Source: an uncultured Campylobacter sp.
Lineage (GTDB): Bacteria; Campylobacterota; Campylobacteria; Campylobacterales; Campylobacteraceae
Direction: 5' to 3'
Assembly: GCF_938039205.1 (NCBI RefSeq)
Contig: NZ_CALHVM010000009.1
Location: forward strand, 1 to 44,336
Length of the DNA stretch: 44,336 bases
Shown: piece by piece, positions 34,199 through 41,977 of the stretch
How positions within the stretch are numbered: the first letter of the stretch is position 1
Layout of the letters: each line of letters starts with the position of its first letter
The notes under the pieces: generated by a model
The model's input: the letters and a program-made list of their open reading frames with translations, nothing else
The model's database searches: none
What the model was told of the DNA's origin: nothing
Translations under genes and position numbers: made by a program

Positions 34199-35247
34199 TT
34201 TTCAGTCTTGTCCTCTAGTACCAAAAAGTGTTCGCCGTCTCTACCGGTGTTTACAAGCGAATCAAGCGCCAAAGAAAGCATCTCCTCGATAGTTTTTGTC
34301 ATGTTTAGATCAAAAGTGACCACTTCCATATCAAACTCGTATTTCTCTCCATTTAGCATGAAAGAGGTGTCATAAAACATATCGGTTATACGTTTGCAGG
34401 CTTTTTGTGCGCCGCTTATGTCGGTATGCTTCATCAGCATAGCAAAACATCCTCCGCCGTAGTGCGACAAGATATCGCTGCGCCTCGACGTGCGAAGTAA
34501 CATGCGAGATATATTTTTTAAAACGGCCAGCTTACCTTTTGACCCGATACCGTCCAGCGCGCTATCCTTTGGTTTTAGCAACATTACGGAGGATTTATAG
34601 TCGTATTTTTTTATATTTTCAGACTCGATACCGAGCGTCTTGAGGAAAAATTTTCTATTATATACGTCAAATTTTTCATCATATATAGACTGTTCTTCAA
34701 CCAGCTTAAAAACCTTACTAATCTCTTCGTAGCTCGTTTTGATAACTTCGATATGCTTGTCCATTAGCGAATTTAGCTTGTTTAAGTCTTCGTTAAAAGA
34801 GTTAAAGACGCTTTGTATCGTGATCAAATTTACATTTGGATCTAGGCTTTCCGAGCGTTTTTTGATGATAGTTTTTAAAACTCCCAAATTTTTATATATG
34901 AGCGCAACGGCCTGTAGCATGCTTTTTATCTGCATAAAGCTATTTTTGACCTCGCGCTCGATATTGATTTGTCTATCGTCCTCGAGTTTGCCGATCTCGT
35001 CTTCGATCTTTATGATCTCGCCGACCTTTTTCTTAAAATCATCAGACTGCTTTTCGAGCATCTTTTCAAAAAAAACGGTGTAGTTTTTCGGGATCGAGGG
35101 GATATTTTCCTCGGTTAGTTCTTTTATGATCGCCTCGGAAAAACCGTAAATGTTAAACTCGTCCTTTTTGGCTGTTGCGCCTACCTTTTGAGTAGACGCG
35201 TTATTTGCCGCTACGTTTTCGCTTTTTTTGTTGTCTAACTTTATCAA
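34195..35247 (-). CDS. Degenerate GGDEF-domain protein with intact I-site
   Basis: A 350-residue cytoplasmic protein. Residues 1-30 are low-complexity, 50-185 are helical with probable coiled coil, and 190-350 are a GGDEF-like domain opening with YDEKFDVYNRKFFLK. The active loop reads GGGCF at 264-268, lacking the metal-binding acidic residues needed for diguanylate cyclase activity. R255-R256-S257-D258 fits the RxxD inhibitory site at the canonical spacing, so cyclic di-GMP binding remains possible. The start appears to be TTG 35245-35247 with a weak ribosome site, ten bases after clpP. A non-catalytic effector is the best inference. Confidence 0.8.
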   Translation of the reverse strand: MIKLDNKKSENVAANNASTQKVGATAKKDEFNIYGFSEAIIKELTEENIPSIPKNYTVFFEKMLEKQSDDFKKKVGEIIKIEDEIGKLEDDRQINIEREVKNSFMQIKSMLQAVALIYKNLGVLKTIIKKRSESLDPNVNLITIQSVFNSFNEDLNKLNSLMDKHIEVIKTSYEEISKVFKLVEEQSIYDEKFDVYNRKFFLKTLGIESENIKKYDYKSSVMLLKPKDSALDGIGSKGKLAVLKNISRMLLRTSRRSDILSHYGGGCFAMLMKHTDISGAQKACKRITDMFYDTSFMLNGEKYEFDMEVVTFDLNMTKTIEEMLSLALDSLVNTGRDGEHFLVLEDKTEK

Positions 35248-35257
35248 ATTCTACTCT

Positions 35258-35848
35258 TTACTTAAAGCTTTTCTCCAAAACTTTATCTATAAGCCCGTAC
35301 TCTTTGGCTTCGGCAGAGCTCATGAAAAAGTCCCTGTCGGTATCTTTTTGGATTTTAGTTAGTTTTTGACCCGTATTTTTAGCTAGGATCGCGTTTAAAA
35401 TTTCTTTCATACGCAAGATTTCCTTCGCTTGGATCTCTATATCCGTCGCCTGTCCGCGCGCGCCGCCTAAAGGCTGATGGATCATGATGCGCGAGTTTGG
35501 CAGCGCATAACGCTTGCCCTGCGCGCCGCAACTAAGCAAAAACGCGCCCATAGACGCCGCCTGACCTATACAGATCGTGCAGACGTCGGGCTTGATGTAG
35601 TTCATCGTATCGTAAATGCTAAATCCGCTCGTTATCACGCCGCCTGGACTGTTTATATATAGATAGATGTCCTTGTCCGGGTCTTCGGCCTCTAAAAACA
35701 GCATCTGAGCCACGATCGCAGACGCCATACCGTCCTCGATCTCGCCACTAAGCATTATTATGCGGTCTTTTAGCAGGCGCGAGTAGATGTCGTAGCTTCT
35801 CTCGCCCTTGCTCGTGCGCTCGATGACGTAGGGGATGTAGTAGCTCAT
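35258..35848 (-). CDS. clpP: ATP-dependent Clp protease proteolytic subunit
   Basis: A 196-residue serine protease. Catalytic triad: S99 in GQAASMGAF, H124 in MIHQPLGG, D173 in DTDRDFF, each two residues later than in E. coli. It forms a double heptameric ring with a Clp ATPase to degrade proteins. The ATG overlaps the tig stop by one base (TAATG), with GGCGGAG upstream. Coupling with trigger factor is common in bacteria. Confidence 0.97.
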   Translation of the reverse strand: MSYYIPYVIERTSKGERSYDIYSRLLKDRIIMLSGEIEDGMASAIVAQMLFLEAEDPDKDIYLYINSPGGVITSGFSIYDTMNYIKPDVCTICIGQAASMGAFLLSCGAQGKRYALPNSRIMIHQPLGGARGQATDIEIQAKEILRMKEILNAILAKNTGQKLTKIQKDTDRDFFMSSAEAKEYGLIDKVLEKSFK

Positions 35849-37164
35849 TACTCCGCCTTTTTCTCTTTCTTATCGCTCTTTAGCGCAAACATCTCGTTAA
35901 ATAGCTTCTCCTCGATCATCGACATTTTGATCGCAGGCAAAATTCCTTGATTTTTGTAGTTTTCAAGGTGCTGTTTCGGATCTATGCCAGAGCGATACGC
36001 CTCAAAGTACACCGCTTGGATCAGCTCTTGATCGCTTACTTTGATATCTCTGCGGCGTGCTAGCTCGTCTATTATAAACGTTAGCTTCACGCTTTTTACG
36101 GCGTCGTCGCGGTATGTCTCGCGCTGTTTAGTTAGAGCGTCTTTATCCTCTCTAAATTTAGCCATCTGTTCAGGCGTAAAGCTGCTCCAAGCGCTGCGGA
36201 ATTGCATATCCATCTCTTGCTCTACGATGTTTTTTGGTACGTCGAAGTTAAATTTAGCCACGATCGCGTCGGCAAATTTAGGCTTTAGCTCCTCGTTTAC
36301 GTTTTTAGCGTGCTTCTCGGCTTTGATCTGCTCTTTTAGTCTCTCTTCGAATAGCTCGACGCTTACCTTTTCCTCGCCCGGCATGATGCGTTTTAGCGTC
36401 TCTTCGTCGATCTCTTCAGGCACTTTTTTGCCTTGGATTTCGTGTAGTTTTACTTTAAACGTCGCGTCTTTGCCCGCAAGGTGCGCAGCCCCGTACTCGG
36501 CCGGGAATTTAACCTTTACGTCGCGCTCCTGCCCTACTTTTAGCCCGATCATACCGTCCTCAAAGCCAGGTATAAACTGACCTGAACCGATTTCTAGCAG
36601 GTAGTTTTCGGCCTTGCCGCCCTCAAATGCCTCGCCGTCCACGAAGCCCTCGAAGTCAAATTTAGCAAAATCGCCCTTTTCAAGCGCAGCTTTTTCCACT
36701 TTTTCTAGCGGAGCCATCATCTTTAAAATTTCGTTTTTTCTCTCGTCGATCTCTTTTTTCGTTACGCGCGGAGTGCTGACGCTCTCTATCAGCTCCTCGT
36801 AACCGTCGATGTTTATGATCGGTTTAAACGAGATTTCGATTTCTGCGTCGATCTCGTTCTCGCCTCTGTCAAATTTAGTCACGATCGGCTCGCCGATAAC
36901 CTCTTCAAATTTTCTATTTAGCTCTTTTAGTCCAGCATCGATCGCGTCTTTTAGCGCGTCTTGCTCGGCATCGGCGGTTAGTTCTTTTTCGTAACGTTTT
37001 AGCACTACGTTCACAGGCACTTTGCCCGCTCTAAATCCGTCTATTTTCATATTTTTCGCAGCTTTTTTAGCAGCGTTTTCGAGTTTGGATTTTACGTCCG
37101 CGCTCGGTATTTTCGCACTTAGCGAAGCATTTACGGCGTCGATTGCCTTGGTTTTGATTTGCAT
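35848..37164 (-). CDS. tig: Trigger factor
   Basis: A 438-residue ribosome-bound chaperone and prolyl isomerase. The ribosome-binding signature GFRAGKVP lies near residues 43-50; the FKBP-type PPIase domain follows at about 155-240 (GDFAKFDFEGFVDG and FIPGFEDGMIGLKVG), then the helical C-terminal chaperone arms. Start has AAAGGAATTTA before ATG. First gene of the seven-gene overlapping operon tig-clpP-GGDEF-def-comM-nnr-purN. Confidence 0.96.
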   Translation of the reverse strand: MQIKTKAIDAVNASLSAKIPSADVKSKLENAAKKAAKNMKIDGFRAGKVPVNVVLKRYEKELTADAEQDALKDAIDAGLKELNRKFEEVIGEPIVTKFDRGENEIDAEIEISFKPIINIDGYEELIESVSTPRVTKKEIDERKNEILKMMAPLEKVEKAALEKGDFAKFDFEGFVDGEAFEGGKAENYLLEIGSGQFIPGFEDGMIGLKVGQERDVKVKFPAEYGAAHLAGKDATFKVKLHEIQGKKVPEEIDEETLKRIMPGEEKVSVELFEERLKEQIKAEKHAKNVNEELKPKFADAIVAKFNFDVPKNIVEQEMDMQFRSAWSSFTPEQMAKFREDKDALTKQRETYRDDAVKSVKLTFIIDELARRRDIKVSDQELIQAVYFEAYRSGIDPKQHLENYKNQGILPAIKMSMIEEKLFNEMFALKSDKKEKKAE

Positions 37165-37195
37165 TAAATTCCTTTAAAAAATAAAAATTTCCTAG

Positions 37196-37201
37196 AGTGT
37201 A
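37196..37201 (-). promoter_or_regulatory. -10 box for the tig operon
   Basis: The minus strand reads AAAATTTTGCTACACT, a TTTTGC-extended -10 (TACACT) 31 bases before the tig ATG. A second candidate TATACT lies further upstream near 37222-37227. The spacer also holds the folE promoter on the plus strand (possible TAAAAT at 37257-37262). Confidence 0.5.
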
Positions 37202-37303
37202 GCAAAATTTTCCTTATTCATAGTATAAATTTAAGCGCGCGAAAGGCGAATTTAAGTAAAATCATTTATCAAATTTAGATAGCGAAATTAGTCAGGAATG
37301 CAA

Positions 37304-37906
37304 ATGCAAGAAAATTTAAAAAATGAGAATTTAAAAAAAGAACAGTTTGAAAGCTGCGTCGAGCAGATGCTAAATTTAGTCGGCGAAGACCCAAACAGAG
37401 AAGGACTGGTTAAAACTCCCGAGCGCGTTTTTAAGGCTTATGAGTTTTTAACGAGCGGCTACTCGCAAGACCCCAAAGTCGTGCTAAACGACGCGCTGTT
37501 TGATAGCTCAAATAACGAAATGGTGCTCGTGCGCGATATCGAATTTTACAGCCTTTGCGAGCATCATTTGTTGCCGTTTTTCGGGCGCGTGCACGTAGCC
37601 TACATCCCAAACCACAAGGTCGTAGGCCTTAGCAAAATCCCTCGCATGGTAAATATCTTCGCCCGCCGCTTGCAGATCCAAGAACAGCTCACCGAGCAGA
37701 TCGCCGAAGCCGTGCAAGAGGTCATCAAGCCAAAAGGCGTGGGCGTCGTCATCGAGGCGCGCCACATGTGCGTGGAGATGCGAGGCGTGGGCAAGATCAA
37801 CTCAACAACTACCACGTCGGCGCTACGAGGTTGCTTTTTAAAGAGCAGCGAGACCAGGCGCGAGTTTTTCTCCCTCATAAATTCGCACAAAGAAGTGAGA
37901 TTTTAG
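37304..37906 (+). CDS. folE: GTP cyclohydrolase I
   Basis: A 200-residue enzyme making dihydroneopterin triphosphate from GTP for folate or queuosine precursors. Zinc-site Cys/His in SLCEHHLLPFFG and the second Cys in EARHMCVEMRG are present, with RVFKAYEFLTSGY typical of the N-terminal part. I choose ATG 37304 because AGGA lies six bases before it; the ATG at 37298 abuts the ribosome site. The TAG overlaps the fliI GTG by one base. Confidence 0.95.
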   Translation: MQENLKNENLKKEQFESCVEQMLNLVGEDPNREGLVKTPERVFKAYEFLTSGYSQDPKVVLNDALFDSSNNEMVLVRDIEFYSLCEHHLLPFFGRVHVAYIPNHKVVGLSKIPRMVNIFARRLQIQEQLTEQIAEAVQEVIKPKGVGVVIEARHMCVEMRGVGKINSTTTTSALRGCFLKSSETRREFFSLINSHKEVRF

Positions 37907-39210
37907 TGAATTTAGATAGCTTAAAATCAAAACTCGGCGCAAATTTATCGCTCTCTAGCGTCTTTGGCGTGATCGAGCGAATTTCTGCTACGACGATAGA
38001 GATCTCGGGACTGCGCCCCAGCATCGGCGACATCGTGCAAATTTGCGCTAAAGACAAGAGCAAAAGCGGACTGGCGATGGTGACCGAGGTGCGGCAAAAT
38101 ACCGCGCTCATCTCGCCCTTTGGCTTTGTAGAAGGCTACAAGATCGGCGACTTCGTCTATCAGAGCGACCAAGGTATGAAAATACCCGTCGGAGACGCTC
38201 TTTTGGGGCGCGTGGTGGATCCTTTTATGAATCCAAAAGACGGCAAGGGCGCGATCGCCGCCACCGAGTACGCCCCGATAATGCGCGCTCCGATCGATGC
38301 TATGAAGCGCGGACTAATAGATGAAATTTTTAGCGTCGGAGTTAAAAGCATAGACGGACTACTAACCTGCGGCAAAGGCCAAAAACTTGGCATTTTCGCG
38401 GGCTCTGGCGTGGGCAAAAGTACGCTCATGGGTATGATAGTGAAAAACTCGCAAGCTCCGATCAAGGTAGTCGCCCTAATCGGCGAGCGCGGCCGCGAGG
38501 TGCCGGAGTTTATCGAGAAAAATTTACGCGGCGATCTAAGCGGCACCGTCGTCATCGTAGCAACTAGCGACGATAGCCCGCTGATGCGAAAATACGGCGC
38601 CTTTTGCGCGATGAGCGTGGCAGAATACTTCAAAAACCAAGGCAAAGACGTGCTTTTTATCATGGATAGCGTGACGAGGTTTGCCATGGCGCAGCGAGAG
38701 ATCGGTCTGGCGCTGGGCGAGCCGCCGACGTCTAAGGGCTACCCGCCATCCGTGCTCACCCTACTGCCTCAACTGATGGAGCGTGCGGGCAAAGAGGAAG
38801 GCAAGGGCAGCATAACGGCCTTTTTTACCGTGTTAGTCGATGGCGATGACATGAGCGATCCGATAGCCGACCAGAGTCGCTCGATCCTAGACGGCCACAT
38901 CGTGCTTAGTCGCGAGATGACGGACTTTGGCATCTACCCGCCTATAAATATCCTAAACTCCGCCTCGCGCGTGATGAGCGACATCGCGACCAAAGAGCAC
39001 AGGGCAAACGCCGCCAAGCTAAAGCGCCTCTACTCGCTCCTCAAAGAAAACGAGGTCCTGCTACGCATCGGCGCGTATCAAAAAGGCAGCGACAAGGAGC
39101 TAGACCTTGCCATCTCGAAAAAAGAATTTATAGATAACTTCCTAAAACAAGACGCCGAAGAGGGCTTTAGCTTCGAGCAGACGCAAGAGCTGCTAGGCGG
39201 GATAAATTAG
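37906..39210 (+). CDS. fliI: Flagellar type III export ATPase FliI
   Basis: A 434-residue F1-beta-like ATPase that feeds flagellar subunits to the export gate, a length I recall for H. pylori FliI. Walker A is AGSGVGKST; GERGREVPEFI, DSVTRFAMAQREIGLALGEPP (Walker B and downstream) and the C-terminal helical part are standard. Starts at GTG 37906 (MNLDSLKSKLG), overlapping folE; the open frame extends upstream inside folE but that part is out-of-frame folE sequence. Single flagellar gene in the window. Confidence 0.95.
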   Translation: MNLDSLKSKLGANLSLSSVFGVIERISATTIEISGLRPSIGDIVQICAKDKSKSGLAMVTEVRQNTALISPFGFVEGYKIGDFVYQSDQGMKIPVGDALLGRVVDPFMNPKDGKGAIAATEYAPIMRAPIDAMKRGLIDEIFSVGVKSIDGLLTCGKGQKLGIFAGSGVGKSTLMGMIVKNSQAPIKVVALIGERGREVPEFIEKNLRGDLSGTVVIVATSDDSPLMRKYGAFCAMSVAEYFKNQGKDVLFIMDSVTRFAMAQREIGLALGEPPTSKGYPPSVLTLLPQLMERAGKEEGKGSITAFFTVLVDGDDMSDPIADQSRSILDGHIVLSREMTDFGIYPPINILNSASRVMSDIATKEHRANAAKLKRLYSLLKENEVLLRIGAYQKGSDKELDLAISKKEFIDNFLKQDAEEGFSFEQTQELLGGIN

Positions 39211-39325
39211 TCAATTTTAGGCTTTTCGGGCAAATTTGGCGCACGATTTATCCTGCCGGTTCTTAAATTTGATGGGTTAAATTTAAGCCGAATATTTTTA
39301 TCGCACGGCGCACAAAGGATCAAAT

Positions 39326-39997
39326 TTGAGCAGAAACTACGACGAAAATCCGCTGATTTTACAGGATGATTTTTACGTTATCGCGCTTAGTTGCGTATTC
39401 TTGCTCGGCTTTAACCTTTTTATGACGTTTTTTATATTTTTTAGCGGCATGATAGATTGGCAAAGCGGCTCATTTTGGGAGGTTTTTAGGGCAGAGGCGA
39501 TGCGAGACCCTAGGTTTGCTTCGATGTTTGGTAGCGGTATTCTTATGAATATTTTAGCCACCGCCGACCTAATCAAAAAACTCAAAAATCCCTTGCTCGT
39601 TTACCCTTACGAGGATAAAATTTTCCAAACCAAAAAGGGAATAATGATAAATTTGACGGATGTCCGCGAAATGCGAAAATCGCCCTATCAAATTTTAGGA
39701 GCGATACCGAAAAATCCGCTTTCCGCGGTAGTGATCCCGTTTATGTTCGTCTTGTCCGCATTTATTTTTTATGCGCTGATTTTTTTCGCTAGATGCGTGC
39801 TCAGAGCCTTTGACAAAGACGTAAATTTAAGCTACTTTTACAACCTTGCCCTGTTTAGCCAAACGAGCGTTATAAATATTTATTTCATCTCAAAATCAGA
39901 CTACGCCGCGGTGCGTGAGTATTTTGCGTCAAAGCTGTGCACAGACGTCGCGGATGTACCTTGGACGATCAAATTTTACGACGCCAGAAACATTTAG
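39326..39997 (+). CDS. Predicted membrane protein, function unknown
   Basis: A 223-residue protein with hydrophobic helices near residues 17-40, a weaker one near 66-76, and a strong pair near 133-160. Between them is a short strand-rich loop (NPLLVYPYEDKIFQTKKGIMINLTDVREM) resembling bacterial PH-type or YcxB-like domains; this is only a resemblance. The start is TTG 39326 with AAAGGA seven bases upstream. It is 115 bases after fliI and probably separate. No family recognised. Confidence 0.65.
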   Translation: MSRNYDENPLILQDDFYVIALSCVFLLGFNLFMTFFIFFSGMIDWQSGSFWEVFRAEAMRDPRFASMFGSGILMNILATADLIKKLKNPLLVYPYEDKIFQTKKGIMINLTDVREMRKSPYQILGAIPKNPLSAVVIPFMFVLSAFIFYALIFFARCVLRAFDKDVNLSYFYNLALFSQTSVINIYFISKSDYAAVREYFASKLCTDVADVPWTIKFYDARNI

Positions 39998-40002
39998 CAG
40001 CC

Positions 40003-40047
40003 TTAAATTTGACGCTCGCTCTCGTCTTTATTGTGCGTCAAATTTAA
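40003..40047. repeat. 13-bp inverted repeat after the membrane-protein gene
   Basis: TTAAATTTGACGC (40003-40015) and GCGTCAAATTTAA (40035-40047) are exact reverse complements with a 19-base loop, starting five bases after the stop codon. No T run follows, so a terminator role is uncertain. Confidence 0.65.
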
Positions 40048-40171
40048 CCGAGCAAAGATATAAATTTATCCCGAGTCGGCGAAAAATTCGGATTTATTTC
40101 GCCGAATTTCACTCAAAATACAAAAATTTTAATTTTTAAATTTTCTAAAACCTTAAGAAATCAAACTAAGT

Positions 40172-40367
40172 TTAGGATATATTTTATCTTTTTATATCAA
40201 ATTTGACCGAAACGACGATGTTTTGCTTACTTGATAAGGAATTTCAATATATAAACTCTATCAAAAACCGCTTAAATTTGAAAAAACTAAGCTAAAATTT
40301 TAATCAAAAATTTATAAAATTTGTTATATTATCGTCGCGAAAATAAAAGGGATAAAATATATCCTAA
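40172..40367. repeat. Perfect 17-bp inverted repeat flanking the nifS promoter
   Basis: TTAGGATATATTTTATC at 40172-40188 is the exact reverse complement of GATAAAATATATCCTAA at 40351-40367. The second copy lies downstream of the probable start of transcription and 16 bases before the nifS GTG. Each copy contains GATA-N5-TATC, a small dyad, so each could bind a dimeric regulator. Confidence 0.8.
40325..40330 (+). promoter_or_regulatory. -10 box for nifS
   Basis: AAAATTTGTTATATT gives a TGT-extended -10 (TATATT). Transcription would begin near 40337, placing the inverted-repeat copy at 40351-40367 in the leader. Confidence 0.5.
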
Positions 40368-40383
40368 TTGATAAAGGTCAAGC

Positions 40384-41562
40384 GTGAGAGTATATCTAGA
40401 CAACAATGCCACGACGATGGTCGATCCCGAAGCTTTCGAGCTTATGAAGCCGTTTTTTTGCGAAAAATACGGCAACCCAAACTCACTGCATAAATTCGGC
40501 TCCGAGACGCACCCGGCGCTTCGCCGCGCGATGGATCAGCTCTATGCCGGCATAAACGCGAGCGATAACGACGACATCGTGGTCACGGGCTGCGCCACCG
40601 AAAGCAACAACTGGGTGGCTAAGGGCGTATTTTTCGATCATATATTAAATAAAGACAAAGACCACGTCATAATTAGCGCCGTCGAGCACCCGGCGATCTC
40701 GGCGACATTCGAGTTTCTCAAAAAATACGGCGTGCGCGTTAGCCGCGTGCCCGTAAACGAAAACGGCCTGCTAGATCCAAACGACCTAAGAAAGCTAATC
40801 GACGACAAAACCGCGCTCGTTAGCATCATGTGGGCAAATAACGAAACGGGCACCATTTTCCCGATAAAAGAGTGCGCGGCAATCGCTCACGAGCACGGCG
40901 CACTGTTTCACACCGACGCGACGCAAACCGTGGGCAAAATCAAGATAAACGTGCGCGAGATGGGCATGGACTTTATGAGCTTTTCGGCGCATAAATTTCA
41001 CGGACCAAAGGGCGTAGGCGGCCTATACATCAAGGATTCACAAAAGCTAACTAGTCTGCTTCATGGCGGTGAGCACATGGGCGGCAGACGCAGCGGAACG
41101 CTCGATGTCGCGGGCATCGTCGGCATGGCGCAAGCACTGGAAAATAGCAATAAACTAATCGAGTTTGAAAATCTGCACGTTAGACGCCTGCGCGACAAGC
41201 TCGAGGACGCTCTACTACAGCTACCCGACGTCTCGGTCGTGGGAGAGCGCGCTCACAGGCTACCAAACACCATCCTAGCCGCTATAAAAGGCGTCGAGGG
41301 CGAGGCGATGCTGTGGGATCTAAATCAGGCCGGTATCGCGGCATCTACGGGCTCGGCGTGCGCGTCCGAGACTCTAGAAAGCAACCCGATAATGGAAGCC
41401 ATCGGAGCTAGCAGCGATCTGGCGCATACGGCGCTAAGGCTGTCGCTATCGAGGTTTAACACCGAAGAAGAGATCGACTATGCGATAGAGCATATCAAAA
41501 AGGCGGTAGTGAGGTTGCGAGCTATTTCATGCACGTACGCTTACAACCCTAACGGCAAGTAA
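40384..41562 (+). CDS. nifS: Cysteine desulfurase NifS
   Basis: A 392-residue PLP enzyme releasing sulfur from cysteine for Fe-S assembly. N-terminus VYLDNNATT is typical; the PLP lysine is K204 in SAHKFHGPKG and the persulfide Cys is C326 in STGSACASE. Epsilonproteobacteria use this NIF-type pair as their main Fe-S system. Start is GTG 40384 with AAAGG six bases before. nifU follows after an unusually long 415-base spacer. Confidence 0.96.
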   Translation: MRVYLDNNATTMVDPEAFELMKPFFCEKYGNPNSLHKFGSETHPALRRAMDQLYAGINASDNDDIVVTGCATESNNWVAKGVFFDHILNKDKDHVIISAVEHPAISATFEFLKKYGVRVSRVPVNENGLLDPNDLRKLIDDKTALVSIMWANNETGTIFPIKECAAIAHEHGALFHTDATQTVGKIKINVREMGMDFMSFSAHKFHGPKGVGGLYIKDSQKLTSLLHGGEHMGGRRSGTLDVAGIVGMAQALENSNKLIEFENLHVRRLRDKLEDALLQLPDVSVVGERAHRLPNTILAAIKGVEGEAMLWDLNQAGIAASTGSACASETLESNPIMEAIGASSDLAHTALRLSLSRFNTEEEIDYAIEHIKKAVVRLRAISCTYAYNPNGK

Positions 41563-41977
41563 CGGCTTGTCTTTTTCCTTTATACGTCGCTTTGCTTCGT
41601 TGCACTCGCAACTGCAAGCAGAAGGAAATTTCGCCGAAGCTCGGTTACGTATTTCGTATACGCGCCCTCGCTCGGCTTATTTCCGCCTCGTCTCTTCGTA
41701 GTGAAGTCTCGTTACGAGCGCTTGCGCGAAGTAAAAAGAAAAATACTTCGCCTGAATGTTTTGCGTTCAAATTTAAGATTAAATTTAATTGAAATTTGAG
41801 CTTTGAAAGCCCAAATTTGAGTTAAATTTAAAAGGAAGCAGGCGGCCGTATCGCGAGATGGATTTGAATGGTGTAAAGCAAAAATGAGCAAAGCTAACCA
41901 CGTAGGTTGCAGCAACGATATTTTTGCAAACTCATTCAAAGACGCTCGCGAGACAACGCCTCTAAAAAGGAAATAAA
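41563..41977. other. Structured 415-bp spacer between nifS and nifU
   Basis: No confident gene. The first 200 bases are GC-richer than other spacers here and full of inverted segments: GGAAATTTCGCCGAAGC (from about 41622) pairs imperfectly with GCTCGGCTTATTTCC (from about 41671); TACG-TATTT-CGTA, CTTC-GTAGT-GAAG and GCGCTTGCGC also occur. The next part has an AAATTTG / CAAATTT hairpin at 41792-41818. The last part holds two tiny overlapping frames, one ending one base before the nifU ATG. Confidence 0.5.
41884..41976 (+). CDS. Possible 30-residue leader peptide before nifU
   Basis: A frame of 30 codons (MSKANHVGCSND at the start, TTPLKRK at the end) ends with TAA one base before the nifU ATG. 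Its ATG overlaps the TGA of a nine-codon frame starting at 41858 in an ATGA. Neither has a good ribosome site, so translation is doubtful; the arrangement would suit translational coupling. Confidence 0.2.
   Translation: MSKANHVGCSNDIFANSFKDARETTPLKRK

Larger units (their letters stand above)
39998..40383. other. Spacer upstream of nifS with two inverted repeats
   Basis: No gene. It holds a 13-bp hairpin just after the preceding stop (40003-40047), a perfect 17-bp inverted pair (40172-40188 and 40351-40367), a -10 box at 40325-40330, and a pair of similar TTGATAAGG / TTGATAAAGG strings (near 40231 and 40368). Confidence 0.6.

Noticed and set aside
37768..37905. Upstream extension of the fliI frame inside folE
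   Set aside because: It overlaps well-conserved folE sequence in another frame; a GTG at 37906 gives the normal FliI N-terminus and length.
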